From: Actinomycetospora succinea | Lineage (GTDB): Bacteria; Actinomycetota; Actinomycetes; Mycobacteriales; Pseudonocardiaceae | Assembly (NCBI RefSeq): GCF_004363095.1 | Contig: NZ_SNYO01000011.1 | Location: forward strand, 1 to 64,000 | Direction: 5' to 3' | DNA length: 64,000 bases | Shown: positions 1 through 8,516 of the stretch, one piece after another | Layout of the letters: each line of letters begins with the position of its first letter | How positions within the stretch are numbered: the stretch's first letter is position 1 | Program-made: the position numbers and the translations under genes | Notes under the pieces: generated by a model | The model's database searches: none | What the model was told of the DNA's origin: nothing | The model's input: the letters and a program-made list of their open reading frames with translations, nothing else

Positions 1-95
1 CGGGCGGCGTCAGACACCCCCACCTCGCCCGAAGGGCCTTCCTCGTTCAATCAGCCACGCCGACCGTCACCAACGTCCTGGCCGAGTACAGCTAG
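1..95 (+). CDS. possible 3' end of an upstream gene (partial)
   Basis: An open plus-strand frame enters from the left edge and stops at TAG 93-95, its last residues reading TPTVTNVLAEYS. No start lies inside the window and I recognise no family. It is compatible with the tail of an upstream gene that converges on the small minus-strand gene starting at 107, but 30 codons are too few to prove coding. Confidence 0.25.
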   Translation, partial: GGVRHPHLARRAFLVQSATPTVTNVLAEYS

Positions 96-106
96 TCGCG
101 ACGGAG

Positions 107-355
107 CTAATCGAGACGGCGTTCCGACGGCGCCTCGGCACGGTCGTGCGCGCCGTCGCGCGGCGACGGGAGGTCGGTGGCGCACCGCGGGTCGTCCGGC
201 GCCGTCTCCGGCTCGTCGACGATCCCGCGGGCGCGCAGGACGTCGAGCGTGTCCGGGCGGTTCCTGCGCACGAGATGGGCGAGCACCAGCGCGCCCACGA
301 CCGCCACGACCAGCCACGCCCCCAGGCCGATCAGCACCCACTGCAGCAACGACAC
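107..355 (-). CDS. small single-pass membrane protein
   Basis: An 82-residue protein of unknown function. It starts with GTG at 355, four bases after a G5 tract (360-364 on the complement) that would act as ribosome binding site. The N-terminus (VSLLQWVLIGLGAWLVVAVV) is one hydrophobic segment, followed by a short basic stretch (LVRRN) and an acidic, proline-rich tail expected in the cytoplasm. It resembles the 78-residue protein at 5704-5940: same start type, QWVL(I/V)G core and charged tail. Each copy is divergent from the next gene, here the LAL regulator at 647. A longer start at 412 is possible but adds an Arg-rich leader and lacks the G tract. No family name can be given. Confidence 0.6.
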   Translation of the reverse strand: MSLLQWVLIGLGAWLVVAVVGALVLAHLVRRNRPDTLDVLRARGIVDEPETAPDDPRCATDLPSPRDGAHDRAEAPSERRLD

Positions 356-412
356 GGCGCCCCCACGCCCGAACCGGGCGGCCCTTTCGGCCGCCCGCCC
401 CCTCGTGACCAC

Positions 413-646
413 CAGCAGTGATCAACCTGTCCAGCGTAGGGCGAGGCCGCGCCCGCGCGGAGCAGCGACCGTCACGATCGGGCCACAGTCGGCGCTCCTC
501 TCCGCGGTCGCTCGATCACGCTCGGCGAGCAGGAGCCGGCTCTTGGTCCAATCGGACCAACACGGGCCCCGACACTCCGCCGTTCGGACCCTCACGATGA
601 TCTGTCCCGGCCGGAGAATGGGTGCACCGGAGGAGGTGCCCGTCGC
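413..646. promoter_or_regulatory. divergent intergenic region upstream of the LAL regulator
   Basis: About 230 bases without a convincing gene separate two divergent starts, at 355 (minus) and 647 (plus). The stretch must carry at least one promoter. The only element I can place firmly is a strong ribosome binding site, GGAGGAGGTG at 629-638, which fixes the GTG start at 647. I see no clear -35/-10 pair. Confidence 0.35.
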
Positions 647-3409
647 GTGTCCGATCGCCCACCCACCACGCCGCAGGTGATCGGCCGTGCCCGCGAGCGG
701 GAGCAGCTCGCCGCGGCGGTGGACCCGGCGCGTCGCGACGGCACGGTCACCGTCCTGCGCGGCGAGCCGGGCGCCGGCAAGACGACGCTGCTCGACGAGG
801 TCGCCGCGGCATCGCTGCGCCTGGTGCTGCGCACGGCCGGCGTGGAGGGCGAGGCGGTCCTGCCGTTCGCGGCGGTCGCGGACCTGCTGCTGCCGATCCT
901 CAAGCACGCCGAGGAGCTGCCCGACGTCCAGCGCGAGGCGCTCGAGATCGCCCTCGCCCTGCGCGCCGGCGACGTCGGGAGCCCGCTCGCCGTCTCCGCG
1001 GCCACCCTCGGGGTGCTCGCGGCCGCCGCCGACGTGCGTCCCCTGCTCCTGATCGTCGACGACTTCCCCTGGATCGATCCCCCCTCCCAGCAGGTGCTGA
1101 TGTTCGTCGCCCGGCGTCTCGCGTCGGAACGGATCGCGCTGCTCCTCGGGGTGCGCGACGAGGTGCCGGTCGACCCCGCGGTCTGGCGCCTGCCGACGAT
1201 CGCGCTCGGCCCGCTCTCCGCCGACGAGAGCCGCGAGCTCGTCCGCACGCTGCCGGTCCGCACGTCGCCCGCGGTGCTCGAGACGATCGTCGAGCGCTGC
1301 GGCGGCAATCCCCTCGCCGTCGTCGAGACGGCCCGGGTCGCCGGCCCCGACCTCCTCGACGCCGCCGCGACCCTGCCGCCGGGCTCGACGCTCGAGCGCG
1401 CCTGGTCCGCGGCCATCGACGGGCTCCCGACGACCACCCGCTCGGCGCTGGCGGTGCTCGCGCTGAGCCACTCGACCCGCCGCGACGAGCTCGAGCCCGT
1501 CCTCGCCGACCTCGGCCTCGGCGCCGACGACCTGCTCCCCGCCGAGCGCCGCCGGCTCGTCGCGCGCGACGACGAGCACATGAGCCTGCGCCACGACCTC
1601 CTGCGCCCCCTCGTCACCGCGCGCACGGCCCGTGACCTGCGTCGACGGGTCCTCCAGGGACTCGCACACCACGCCCCGCGCGACGTCGCCGTCTGGTATC
1701 TCGCCGAGTCCACCGAGGCGCCCGACGACGAGGTCGCCGAGCGTCTCGTCGAGGCCGCCGTCACCGCCCGGCGACGCTCCGCCCTCCAGGCCGCCGCGCG
1801 CGCCTGGGCCCGCGCCGCCGACTTCACCGCCGACCCGGCCACCCGCGCCGACCGCCTCCTCACCGCCGCCACCGACGCCGCCATCGCCGGCAGCTCTACC
1901 CTCGCCGCGACCTGGTGCGAGGAGGCGCTGGCCCTGCGCCACGACCCGACCTTCGCCGCCGACGTCGAGCTCGTCCGGACCCGCGCGCTCACCTGGCTCG
2001 ACCCGGCGCGCGCCATCGACGGTGCCGTGCGCGCCGCCGACGCGGTGCTCCCCCTGGACCCCGCGCGCGCCGGTCGGCTCTACGTCGAGGCCGCGGCGCC
2101 GCTGACGATGACCGGGCGGCTGCGCGAGACCCAGGACGTCGCCGACCGCGCCCGCGACGCCGACGGGCGGACCCTCCCGGCGCTCGCCGGGCTCGGCCAC
2201 GCCTACGCGCTGACCGGGCGCGTGGACGAGGCGCAGCCGCTGCTCGACGAGCTCGTCGCCCGCGCCGGCGACGCGAACCCGCTGTGGGATGCCCCGCCGC
2301 TGGTCATCGGAGGCCAGGCCGCCTGCTTCCTCGAGCGGTTCGACGACGCCCGCCGTCTCCTCGCCCCGGTGACGGCGAGCGCGCGGCAGGTCGGCGTGCC
2401 GCTCGTGCTCGCGTTCGCGCTGGGCGCCCACGCGGAGGTCGACTGGTGGGCCGGGCGGTGGCACGCCGCCTACGCCGACGCGAGCGAGGGCGTCGCGTGG
2501 GCCGACGAGCTGGGCCAGGCCGGCAGCCGCGCGTTCGGGGAGACGCTGCTCGCCCGGCTCGAAGGGGTGCGCGGCGACGCGGCGTCGTGCCGGGCCCGCG
2601 CGGAGGCGGCGCTGGCGGCGGCCGGGCCGCTGGGCATCGAGAGCATCCGGGTCTACGCGGCCGCGGCGCTCGGCGCGGGCGCGCTCGCCGCCGGCGAGCC
2701 GGTGACCGCCGCCGCCCACCTCGAGCGCGCCCGCGCGGCGTCCGAGCAGATGGGCACCGCGTGCATGGGCTCGGTGCCGTTCGCCGGCGACCTCGTCGAC
2801 GCGACGGTCCGGGCCGGCGACCGGACCGCGGCCGTGTCGGCGGTGGCGTGGGTGGGCCGGCTCGCCGAGCGCACGGGGTCGGCGTACGCGGAGGCGATGG
2901 CCGCGCGCGGGAAGGGTCTGCTCGCCGACGACCACGACGACGCCGAGCACTGGTTCGCCGTCGCCCACGCCGCGCACGCGCGATTGGCCGCGCCGTACGA
3001 GCGCGCGCGGACCGTCCTCGCCCACGCCGAGGTCCGCCGGCGGTGGCGGCGCCCCGGCACTGCACGGGCGTTGCTGCTCGACGCCGAGGCGACGTTCTCC
3101 GGGGTGGGCGCGCGCCCGTGGGTCGAGCGCGCCCGCCACGAGCTCGCCGCGACCGGGCACCGGGCGTCCGGCGAGCCTGCCGACGAGGACCCGGTCTCGC
3201 TCGAGGTGCTGACGCCGCAGGAGTTCCAGATCGCCCGGGGCATCGCCGACGGCCAGAGCAACGTCGAGGTCGCGGCCGCGCTGTTCGTCTCACGCAAGAC
3301 GGTGGAGGCGCACCTGACCCGCATCTACCGCAAGCTCGGCGTCCGTTCGCGCACCGAGCTCGCTACCGAATTCACGCGCCGTCGCCGACTCCCCGAGGGA
3401 ACTCCCTAG
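647..3409 (+). CDS. LuxR-family transcriptional regulator of the LAL (large ATP-binding) type
   Basis: A 920-residue cytoplasmic regulator. The N-terminus is a STAND/AAA ATPase: Walker A GEPGAGKTT near residues 40-50, and a Walker B-like LLLIVDDFPWIDP near 140. A long helical TPR-like middle follows (about 300-840). The C-terminus is a LuxR-type helix-turn-helix, LTPQEFQIARGIADGQS then VEVAAALFVSRKTVEAHLTR (about 855-915). LAL proteins couple ligand sensing and ATP binding to DNA binding, often controlling polysaccharide use or secondary metabolism (family knowledge). The GTG start at 647 is supported by GGAGGAGGTG nine bases upstream. It lies 3 kb from the NodB-GT2/chitosanase genes and could regulate them, but nothing in the sequence proves the target. 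Confidence 0.9.
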   Translation: MSDRPPTTPQVIGRAREREQLAAAVDPARRDGTVTVLRGEPGAGKTTLLDEVAAASLRLVLRTAGVEGEAVLPFAAVADLLLPILKHAEELPDVQREALEIALALRAGDVGSPLAVSAATLGVLAAAADVRPLLLIVDDFPWIDPPSQQVLMFVARRLASERIALLLGVRDEVPVDPAVWRLPTIALGPLSADESRELVRTLPVRTSPAVLETIVERCGGNPLAVVETARVAGPDLLDAAATLPPGSTLERAWSAAIDGLPTTTRSALAVLALSHSTRRDELEPVLADLGLGADDLLPAERRRLVARDDEHMSLRHDLLRPLVTARTARDLRRRVLQGLAHHAPRDVAVWYLAESTEAPDDEVAERLVEAAVTARRRSALQAAARAWARAADFTADPATRADRLLTAATDAAIAGSSTLAATWCEEALALRHDPTFAADVELVRTRALTWLDPARAIDGAVRAADAVLPLDPARAGRLYVEAAAPLTMTGRLRETQDVADRARDADGRTLPALAGLGHAYALTGRVDEAQPLLDELVARAGDANPLWDAPPLVIGGQAACFLERFDDARRLLAPVTASARQVGVPLVLAFALGAHAEVDWWAGRWHAAYADASEGVAWADELGQAGSRAFGETLLARLEGVRGDAASCRARAEAALAAAGPLGIESIRVYAAAALGAGALAAGEPVTAAAHLERARAASEQMGTACMGSVPFAGDLVDATVRAGDRTAAVSAVAWVGRLAERTGSAYAEAMAARGKGLLADDHDDAEHWFAVAHAAHARLAAPYERARTVLAHAEVRRRWRRPGTARALLLDAEATFSGVGARPWVERARHELAATGHRASGEPADEDPVSLEVLTPQEFQIARGIADGQSNVEVAAALFVSRKTVEAHLTRIYRKLGVRSRTELATEFTRRRRLPEGTP

Positions 3410-3436
3410 TACCGCCGCGCCGTGTCACCCGACAGG

Positions 3437-3457
3437 CTGATCGCCGAACACGATCAG
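3437..3457. promoter_or_regulatory. 21-bp perfect inverted repeat, candidate operator
   Basis: CTGATCG (3437-3443), a 7-base spacer, then CGATCAG (3451-3457). It sits between the stop of the LAL regulator and the ribosome binding site of the VOC gene, 22 bases before its ATG. The symmetry and position suit a dimeric repressor or activator. It is too short and AT-rich for a terminator. Confidence 0.45.
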
Positions 3458-3479
3458 TACGCACAGCGCGGGAGGTGGG

Positions 3480-3884
3480 ATGACGGCGACGGCGGTCGAG
3501 AGGCCCGGCTTCACGGGGTTCCACCACTTCGCGTCGACGGTCAGCGACATCTCGCGCAGTGCCGCCTGGTATGAGCGCGTGCTGGGGCTGACCCCGGCGT
3601 CCACGCTCTGCCCGGACGACGGCACCACCGACGGCGTCCTGCTGAGCGACCCCGAGTCCGGGATCGCCATCCGCCTGCACGGCGCCGGCGGCGCCGAGCC
3701 GCGCGGCCACGCGGCGCTGTCGGTGTCCAGCCGCGCGCAGCTCGACACCTGGGCGGGCTGGTTCGACGGGCTCGGCGTGCTCCACAGCGGGGTCGTCGAC
3801 GTCGGCGGCCCGGAGCCGTACGCGTACCTCGTGTTCCGTGATCCGGACGATCTCCCGCTCGTGCTGGTGCACGTCGTGGAGTGA
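3480..3884 (+). CDS. VOC-superfamily (glyoxalase/bleomycin-resistance-like) protein
   Basis: A 134-residue protein covering the two-module βαβββ VOC fold once. The first metal-ligand-type His is in FHHFASTVSD (about residue 15), a central GHAALSVS carries another, and the end FRDPDDLPLVLVH matches the usual F-x-DP-x-G-N-x-x-E-L motif but lacks the final Glu. Metal binding may therefore be altered or absent. The ATG at 3480 follows GGGAGGTGG directly. VOC proteins of this size are dioxygenases, glyoxalases, isomerases or drug-binding proteins; the substrate cannot be told. A palindrome just upstream suggests dedicated regulation. Confidence 0.85.
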   Translation: MTATAVERPGFTGFHHFASTVSDISRSAAWYERVLGLTPASTLCPDDGTTDGVLLSDPESGIAIRLHGAGGAEPRGHAALSVSSRAQLDTWAGWFDGLGVLHSGVVDVGGPEPYAYLVFRDPDDLPLVLVHVVE

Positions 3885-4088
3885 GTCCAGCCAGGCCGCG
3901 GAGCGCGGTGAGCACACGTCGGGCGAGTACAGGGGGCGACGTGTGGGGGGACGGCGCGGGGGGCGTCGTGCACCGTGCTCCGCGACCCGGTCCCGGCGGC
4001 GGGGGGCGCCGCCGGGGCCGGGGCCGACTTCTGCGCTTTCGGGTGGCCGGTGGTGACCGGCGCGCCGTGGGTCGGCAAGCTGCGCGCG

Positions 4089-4535
4089 ATGACGCGGACA
4101 GTGCGGGCGAGCCCCGTGAACCGCCAGGCCCTGGGCCTCGGCGGCGGTGCTGTCGTGCTCGGCGTCGTCCTCGGCCTCGCGGTGCTCGCGCTCTACCCGA
4201 CCCTCGACCCCGAGAACGTCGGGCGCGGCTTCGTCCTCGTCGGCGGCCTCGTCACCGCGATCCTCGTGAGCGCCGGCGGCCAGCGCGTCCGCTCGCTGCA
4301 CCGGCCGTCCGGCGACGTGCGCCGCGTCGTCCGGACGCTCGTCGTCTACGGCGTGATCAGCACGATCGTCGGCGTGGTCGTCGTACCGCTGGCGCACGGC
4401 GGCTGGACGCCGGTCCTCGTCCTCACGATCGTCGGGAGCCTCGCCCTCGGCGCGCTGGCCGTCGTCGTCGACCAGTGGGTCACCGCGCCGTCCCGTGGAG
4501 CGGCCGATCAGCCGCCGTCGCAGATGTCGTCGTAG
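4089..4535 (+). CDS. four-helix membrane protein of unknown function
   Basis: A 148-residue integral membrane protein. Four hydrophobic segments are visible: GGGAVVLGVVLGLAVLAL, FVLVGGLVTAILVSA, LVVYGVISTIVGVVVVPLA and VLVLTIVGSLALGALAVVV. A basic loop (RVRSLHRPSGDVRRVVR) lies between the second and third. I chose ATG 4089 because the longer frame from 3975 adds an Ala/Gly-rich leader with no membrane or domain character; the ribosome binding site is weak at both. The 3' end overlaps the convergent gene at 4508 by 28 bases. No family is recognised. Confidence 0.55.
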   Translation: MTRTVRASPVNRQALGLGGGAVVLGVVLGLAVLALYPTLDPENVGRGFVLVGGLVTAILVSAGGQRVRSLHRPSGDVRRVVRTLVVYGVISTIVGVVVVPLAHGGWTPVLVLTIVGSLALGALAVVVDQWVTAPSRGAADQPPSQMSS

Positions 4536-5524
4536 CCACCGTTCACGGCCGTCTCGCCCTCCGTCGGGAAGTACCAGCCGACGCTGCGGTAGGCGAGCCG
4601 CCCGTGGCAGTCGCCGAGGTTCGACGCGACGACCACGACCGGCTTCTGCACGCCGTCGGCGGTCGCGACCCCGTCGGGGACCCAGAGACCGGTACCGCGC
4701 CCCGTGGCCTGCGCACCGCCCCACGACTCCCAGGTCACGTCGGTGACCTGCCCGGTCCCGCTACCGCCGGCGTAGATCTCGTTCGGTCGGACGTCGCCGA
4801 ACCCGGTCTGGTTCGACGACCAGACGGCGCCGAGGGTCGGTGACGCGCTCGCGGCCGCCCCTCCGCCCCCGGTCCGCAGCGCGGTGTTCTCCGCGTACCC
4901 GCCGGTCCGCGAGAGGCGCTTGGCGTAGCAGTCGTCCGACCCGATCCCGGCCTGCGCGCACCAGGCGTTCGCCGCGTCGCCGGTCGGGAACGAGCGGTTC
5001 ACGACGGTGACCCAGAAGTCCTGCCCCCGGAAGCTCGACCAGTCCCCCGACCACACGAGGACGGCGTCGGGGTACGTCTGCCGGAGCTGCTGGTGGTCGG
5101 CGAGGACGGCAGCGTAGTCGTAGGTCCGCCCGTCGACGGTCATGCCGACCTTCTTCGCCGAGAGCTGCGGCACCCAGGTCCCGGCGAGCGCCTCGGTCGC
5201 GCCCGCGTCGCTGCGCTGCTGCGCCCGGAGGGCCTCGGAAGGGTCAGTGGGCGGCGAGGTCGGAGCCGGCGCTGCGGCTACCGGCGGGCCCGCCACCGCG
5301 GACCACGGCTGTCCCACGACGAGGAAGCCGGCCAGGCCCGCGGCGAGGACGGCAAGCACGCAGACGAGGACGACCAGCCAGCGCGACGACCGCGGCGGTG
5401 GCACCGGCTGCACCCACGGTCCGGACAGCGGCTCCGGCCGCCGGGGCAGGGGCACGATCGCGATCGGCGCCGTGTCCGGATCGGACGTCCCCGCGGCGCC
5501 GTGGTTGGCGTCGACACTCGTCAT
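4508..5524 (-). CDS. membrane-anchored extracellular protein with Cys-containing domain
   Basis: A 338-residue protein. A proline-rich cytoplasmic N-terminus (about 1-47) precedes one transmembrane helix (WLVVLVCVLAVLAAGLAGFLV), a Pro/Ala linker, and an extracellular domain with GTWVPQLSAKK, VLVWSGDWSSFRGQDFWVTV and Cys pairs in AWCAQAGIGSDDCYAKR. This ectodomain type is often fused to actinobacterial Ser/Thr kinases as a sensor (family knowledge); no kinase is present here. A second stretch ends in YDDICDGG. The ATG at 5524 is preceded by a G6 tract (5532-5537 on the complement). Function unknown; a cell-wall or solute sensor is an inference. Confidence 0.7.
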   Translation of the reverse strand: MTSVDANHGAAGTSDPDTAPIAIVPLPRRPEPLSGPWVQPVPPPRSSRWLVVLVCVLAVLAAGLAGFLVVGQPWSAVAGPPVAAAPAPTSPPTDPSEALRAQQRSDAGATEALAGTWVPQLSAKKVGMTVDGRTYDYAAVLADHQQLRQTYPDAVLVWSGDWSSFRGQDFWVTVVNRSFPTGDAANAWCAQAGIGSDDCYAKRLSRTGGYAENTALRTGGGGAAASASPTLGAVWSSNQTGFGDVRPNEIYAGGSGTGQVTDVTWESWGGAQATGRGTGLWVPDGVATADGVQKPVVVVASNLGDCHGRLAYRSVGWYFPTEGETAVNGGYDDICDGG

Positions 5525-5703
5525 GCTCTGTCCCCCCGAGTCGGTCGCCGGTGCGGCGGACCGTCCACCCGAGGTCGCGGATCTCCGAGGCGTCGTTACG
5601 ACATCCGGCCCAGCATCACCCGATCACGTGTCGATGTGACCCGGTGAGCCGTCACCGACGACCCCGTCGGCAGTGCACGGGCGGTGCGACGAACAGCTCC
5701 GCG

Positions 5704-5940
5704 CTACCGGTGGCGGAGCCAGTGCTCGGCGAGCGTCTCGCCCTCGTCGCCGGTGTCGTCCTCCGAGGCGGCCGGCGGCTGTGCGGTTGCTCGGTCGTCC
5801 TCGCCGGACGACTCGTCCTCGAGGGCGTCGGTGTCGATCACTCGCCGGTCACGCAAGACGCGGCCGAATGCGAATCCCAGTGGCAGCGCGACAGCGAGCC
5901 AGACGCCGAATCCGACGAGAACCCACTGCCAAGCCGTCAC
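5704..5940 (-). CDS. small single-pass membrane protein, paralogue of the one at 107-355
   Basis: A 78-residue protein starting with GTG at 5940, five bases after a G6 tract (5946-5951 on the complement). It has one hydrophobic segment (WQWVLVGFGVWLAVALPLGFAFG), a basic stop-transfer RVLRDRR, and a very acidic tail rich in Asp/Glu (EDESSGEDDR, SEDDTGDEGE). N-terminus and layout match the 82-residue protein at 107-355. It is divergent from the sugar-transferase-like gene at 6255. Upstream in-frame starts as far as 6192 exist but give an Arg-rich, non-membrane leader. Function unknown. Confidence 0.55.
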   Translation of the reverse strand: MTAWQWVLVGFGVWLAVALPLGFAFGRVLRDRRVIDTDALEDESSGEDDRATAQPPAASEDDTGDEGETLAEHWLRHR

Positions 5941-6254
5941 AGCTGCCCCCCAGCGCCCGACCGGAATCCAGGAAACGGGCGATACTCGCACTGCGCACCT
6001 TAGAGGGTCGACAGCCTCAGTCATAGGTGCTTCGAGACAGTGGACGAGCCACCTGTTCATCGCGAACGCTTCGACGAGATCCTCAGGCCGTCGACGATCG
6101 GGCCGCACTACGCACTTCCGCTGCTCATTGCTTCTCGGTAGCGTGCGATTCACACGATCGGGTGGTGATAGGTACACGGCGCGGGGGGCCACACCCGTTC
6201 ACGAGACCGACCGCGATACAGCGCGGTCGGGGCATCGGTGTCCGGGGGAAAGCC
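5941..6254. promoter_or_regulatory. divergent intergenic region before the sugar-transferase-like gene
   Basis: Roughly 310 bases between divergent GTG starts at 5940 and 6255. Overlapping frames exist in several phases but none has a ribosome binding site or recognisable protein. The region carries the G6 and G5 ribosome-binding tracts of the two flanking genes and presumably two promoters. No convincing -35/-10 pair is visible. Confidence 0.35.
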
Positions 6255-7442
6255 GTGGCGGATGGATGGATCCGGCGCGGGGTGGGCGAGCGCGCGCTCC
6301 GTGTCCGTGGTGTCGGTGGCACGCATTGGAGAGGTCGGTCGCTGTCCGTGGGGGCCGCCGATCCGCACAGACACGTCGTGACCGTCCTCCTCGTCACTGC
6401 CGATCTTGTGGCTACGGCGGTGGCGTTCTCCTGGACGGGGCAGCTCCGCTCGGTCGCCTGGGCCTTGGCCGGCGTCCTCGCCGTCCGCGTCGCTTCCGGG
6501 CTATACCGGACCCGGCTCCGCTTTTCTTACGCCCACGACCTGGGTCGCGCGTTCGCCTCCGTCGCGGCAGGGTTCGCGGTCGCCGTCGCCGGGGCGACCG
6601 TTCTCGGCACGCCGCACACCCGCGAGATCGCCATCGGCATGCTCGTGTTCCTGACCGTCAGCGAGATCGGACGCGGCTTAGTTCTCACCCTGGTCCGGCA
6701 CGCGAGACGGGACCTGGGGCACGGCCTCCGGACCGTTGTCGTCGGCTCCCGGGACGTCGGCCTCGACGTGTTCTCGACGATGCGGTCACACCCCGAACTC
6801 GGACTGCTCCCGGTGGCCGTCGCCGACCCCGCTCGGTCCGGCGAAGGGCGCACGGCCGCAGTGGCGGCCCGAGGACCGCTCGCCGACGTCATCGAGGAGC
6901 ACCATGCGCAGGCCGTCCTGCTGGCCCAGGACGACGCGTGCTCCGTGCCGCTCGCGACCTCGGCGACGATCGCCGACGGTCTCGGGTGCTCGGTGTTGTA
7001 CCTGCGGCGCGCCTCCGGGTCCCGTGACGGCTCCGACGTCGAGCGTCTTCGCGCTCTCCCTGTCGGTCGGCACAGGGACGGCGCCGCGCAGTCACCGAGT
7101 CGGCGAGCCACGCGCGCGTTCGACCTGATCGTGTCCACCGGGGCCCTCGTGTTCCTCCTGCCGCTCATCGCGATCGTGGCGCTCGCCGTGCGCCTCGAAT
7201 GCGGGAGCCCCGTCATCGCCCGCCGTTGGCGCGTCGGTCGCGCCGGCGAACCGTTCCGGCTCCTGACGTTCACGAGCACCGTCGACGACGGAACCATCGG
7301 GCCGGTCGGGCGCGTGATCCGCGGGACGTGGTTGGACGAGCTACCTCAGCTGTGGAACGTGCTGTGCGGGGACATGAGCCTCCTCGGGCCGCGCCCCGGA
7401 CGCTCGGCCGATGCGCAGGCATCGTCCGCCGATCGCGGTTGA
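6255..7442 (+). CDS. degenerate polyprenyl glycosyl-1-phosphate transferase (lacks C-terminus)
   Basis: A 395-residue relative of the initiating sugar-phosphate transferases that load undecaprenyl phosphate (compare 50252-51673). The N-terminal membrane helices, the Rossmann-like middle (RTVVVGSRDVGLDVF) and the entry helix of the catalytic domain (RAFDLIVSTGALVFLLPLIA) are recognisable. The Asp-Glu dyad survives in WLDELPQLWNVL, followed by GDMSLLGPRP. Then the frame ends, so the usual 60-80 residues after GPRP, with the PGLTG-AQVSG segment, are missing. The KFRS motif reads TFTST, and the loop before the dyad is shortened. The GTG at 6255 has GGGGGAAA upstream. Out-of-frame residues at 7411-7470 (RRHRPPIAVEAGL) may be a relic of the lost end. 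Probably inactive. Confidence 0.65.
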   Translation: MADGWIRRGVGERALRVRGVGGTHWRGRSLSVGAADPHRHVVTVLLVTADLVATAVAFSWTGQLRSVAWALAGVLAVRVASGLYRTRLRFSYAHDLGRAFASVAAGFAVAVAGATVLGTPHTREIAIGMLVFLTVSEIGRGLVLTLVRHARRDLGHGLRTVVVGSRDVGLDVFSTMRSHPELGLLPVAVADPARSGEGRTAAVAARGPLADVIEEHHAQAVLLAQDDACSVPLATSATIADGLGCSVLYLRRASGSRDGSDVERLRALPVGRHRDGAAQSPSRRATRAFDLIVSTGALVFLLPLIAIVALAVRLECGSPVIARRWRVGRAGEPFRLLTFTSTVDDGTIGPVGRVIRGTWLDELPQLWNVLCGDMSLLGPRPGRSADAQASSADRG

Positions 7443-7548
7443 GGCCGGACTGGTCCGTACGGGTCGACCCGATCGGGTGTACCGGGCGACGGCCGCCGCG
7501 AGCATGGTCATATCGTCGTCCGGTGACGCCGACGGCCTGGGAGCGACG

Positions 7549-8376
7549 ATGAACCGGCGCTCCTTCCTCGCTCTCGGCGCCGCGGTGGCCGGATGGACCG
7601 CGCTCGGCGCCTGCAGCGCGCCGTCGATCGCCGCAGACCCCCGCGCTCCCGGCCTTCTCGACCCGACCCGCAAGCACACCGCCGAAGCCGTCATCAGCAC
7701 GTTCGAGAACTCGACGACCGAGCTCCCCTACGCCGCGGCGCAGCGGCTCGGCGACGGCCGCGGGATCACCGCGGGCCGTGCCGGGTTCACCAGCGGCACC
7801 CACGACCTCCTGCTCGTCGTCCGCCGCTACGAGCAGATCGCCGGCCCCCAGAACCCTCTGCACCGCTACCTCCAGCCCCTGACCCGGATCGACAGCCAGG
7901 TCGCCGACGGCGGTGACGGCGACAGCACCAAGGGCCTCGACGGCTTCGAGGACGCCTGGCGCCGGGCGTCGCAGACCGACCCGCGGCTCAACCAGGCCCA
8001 GGACGCCGTCTACGACGACCTCTACTTCCGCCCCGCGATGGACCGCGCCCGAGCTATAGGCATCACGAACGCCCTCGGCCAGCTCGCCCTGCTCGACACC
8101 GGCATCCAGCACGGCATCGGCTCGGGCCCCGACGACCTCCCGGCGCTGATTACCGAGACCGGCCCGCCCGCCGGCGACGACCCCGCCTGGTTGCGTCGCT
8201 TCCTCGAGGTCCGCCGCGAGCACCTCGAGCACCCGGCCTACGAGGAGACCACGGACGTCTGGCGCGAGTCGCTCCCCCGCGTCGACACCCTCGAGAGCTT
8301 CATCGACCAGCGTCAGTTCGACCTCGCGACTCCGCTGTCGTGGACCTTCGCCGGCTCCCGCTTCAACGTCGGCTGA
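7549..8376 (+). CDS. GH46 endo-chitosanase, Tat-exported lipoprotein
   Basis: A 275-residue chitosanase that should hydrolyse β-1,4 bonds in glucosamine-rich chitosan. The signal peptide has twin arginines (MNRRSFLALGAAVAG) and a lipobox ending at Cys22 (ALGAC), predicting a Tat-exported, membrane-anchored enzyme outside the cell. The mature part matches GH46: KHTAEAVISTFENST carries the general acid Glu53, and RLGDGRGITAGRAGFTSGT the second catalytic carboxylate Asp69, equivalent to Glu22 and Asp40 of Streptomyces N174 chitosanase. LNQAQDAVYDDLYFRPA and the C-terminal DLATPLSWTFAGSRF also fit the family. ATG 7549 is chosen because the signal peptide begins there. It lies 106 bases after the degenerate transferase and 0.85 kb from the convergent deacetylase-synthase gene, which suggests it trims that polymer. 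Confidence 0.88.
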   Translation: MNRRSFLALGAAVAGWTALGACSAPSIAADPRAPGLLDPTRKHTAEAVISTFENSTTELPYAAAQRLGDGRGITAGRAGFTSGTHDLLLVVRRYEQIAGPQNPLHRYLQPLTRIDSQVADGGDGDSTKGLDGFEDAWRRASQTDPRLNQAQDAVYDDLYFRPAMDRARAIGITNALGQLALLDTGIQHGIGSGPDDLPALITETGPPAGDDPAWLRRFLEVRREHLEHPAYEETTDVWRESLPRVDTLESFIDQRQFDLATPLSWTFAGSRFNVG

Positions 8377-8516
8377 GCGCCCGGAGATCCAAAGTAGCCA
8401 TCTGGACCGGTACGAACCCTGGCCATCGCGAATGGCGGATCCGTCGCCGACAGGTGGTCACACCATCTGGTGGACCGCTCCTGCGCGCAGCACCATCCGC
8501 TCTACCGTCGTGCGCT

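Noticed and set aside
422-3160. A minus-strand frame of about 900 codons antisense to the LAL regulator
   Set aside because: Same cause: no domain, repetitive Arg/Gly/Ala content, and a clear regulator on the plus strand with a strong ribosome binding site.
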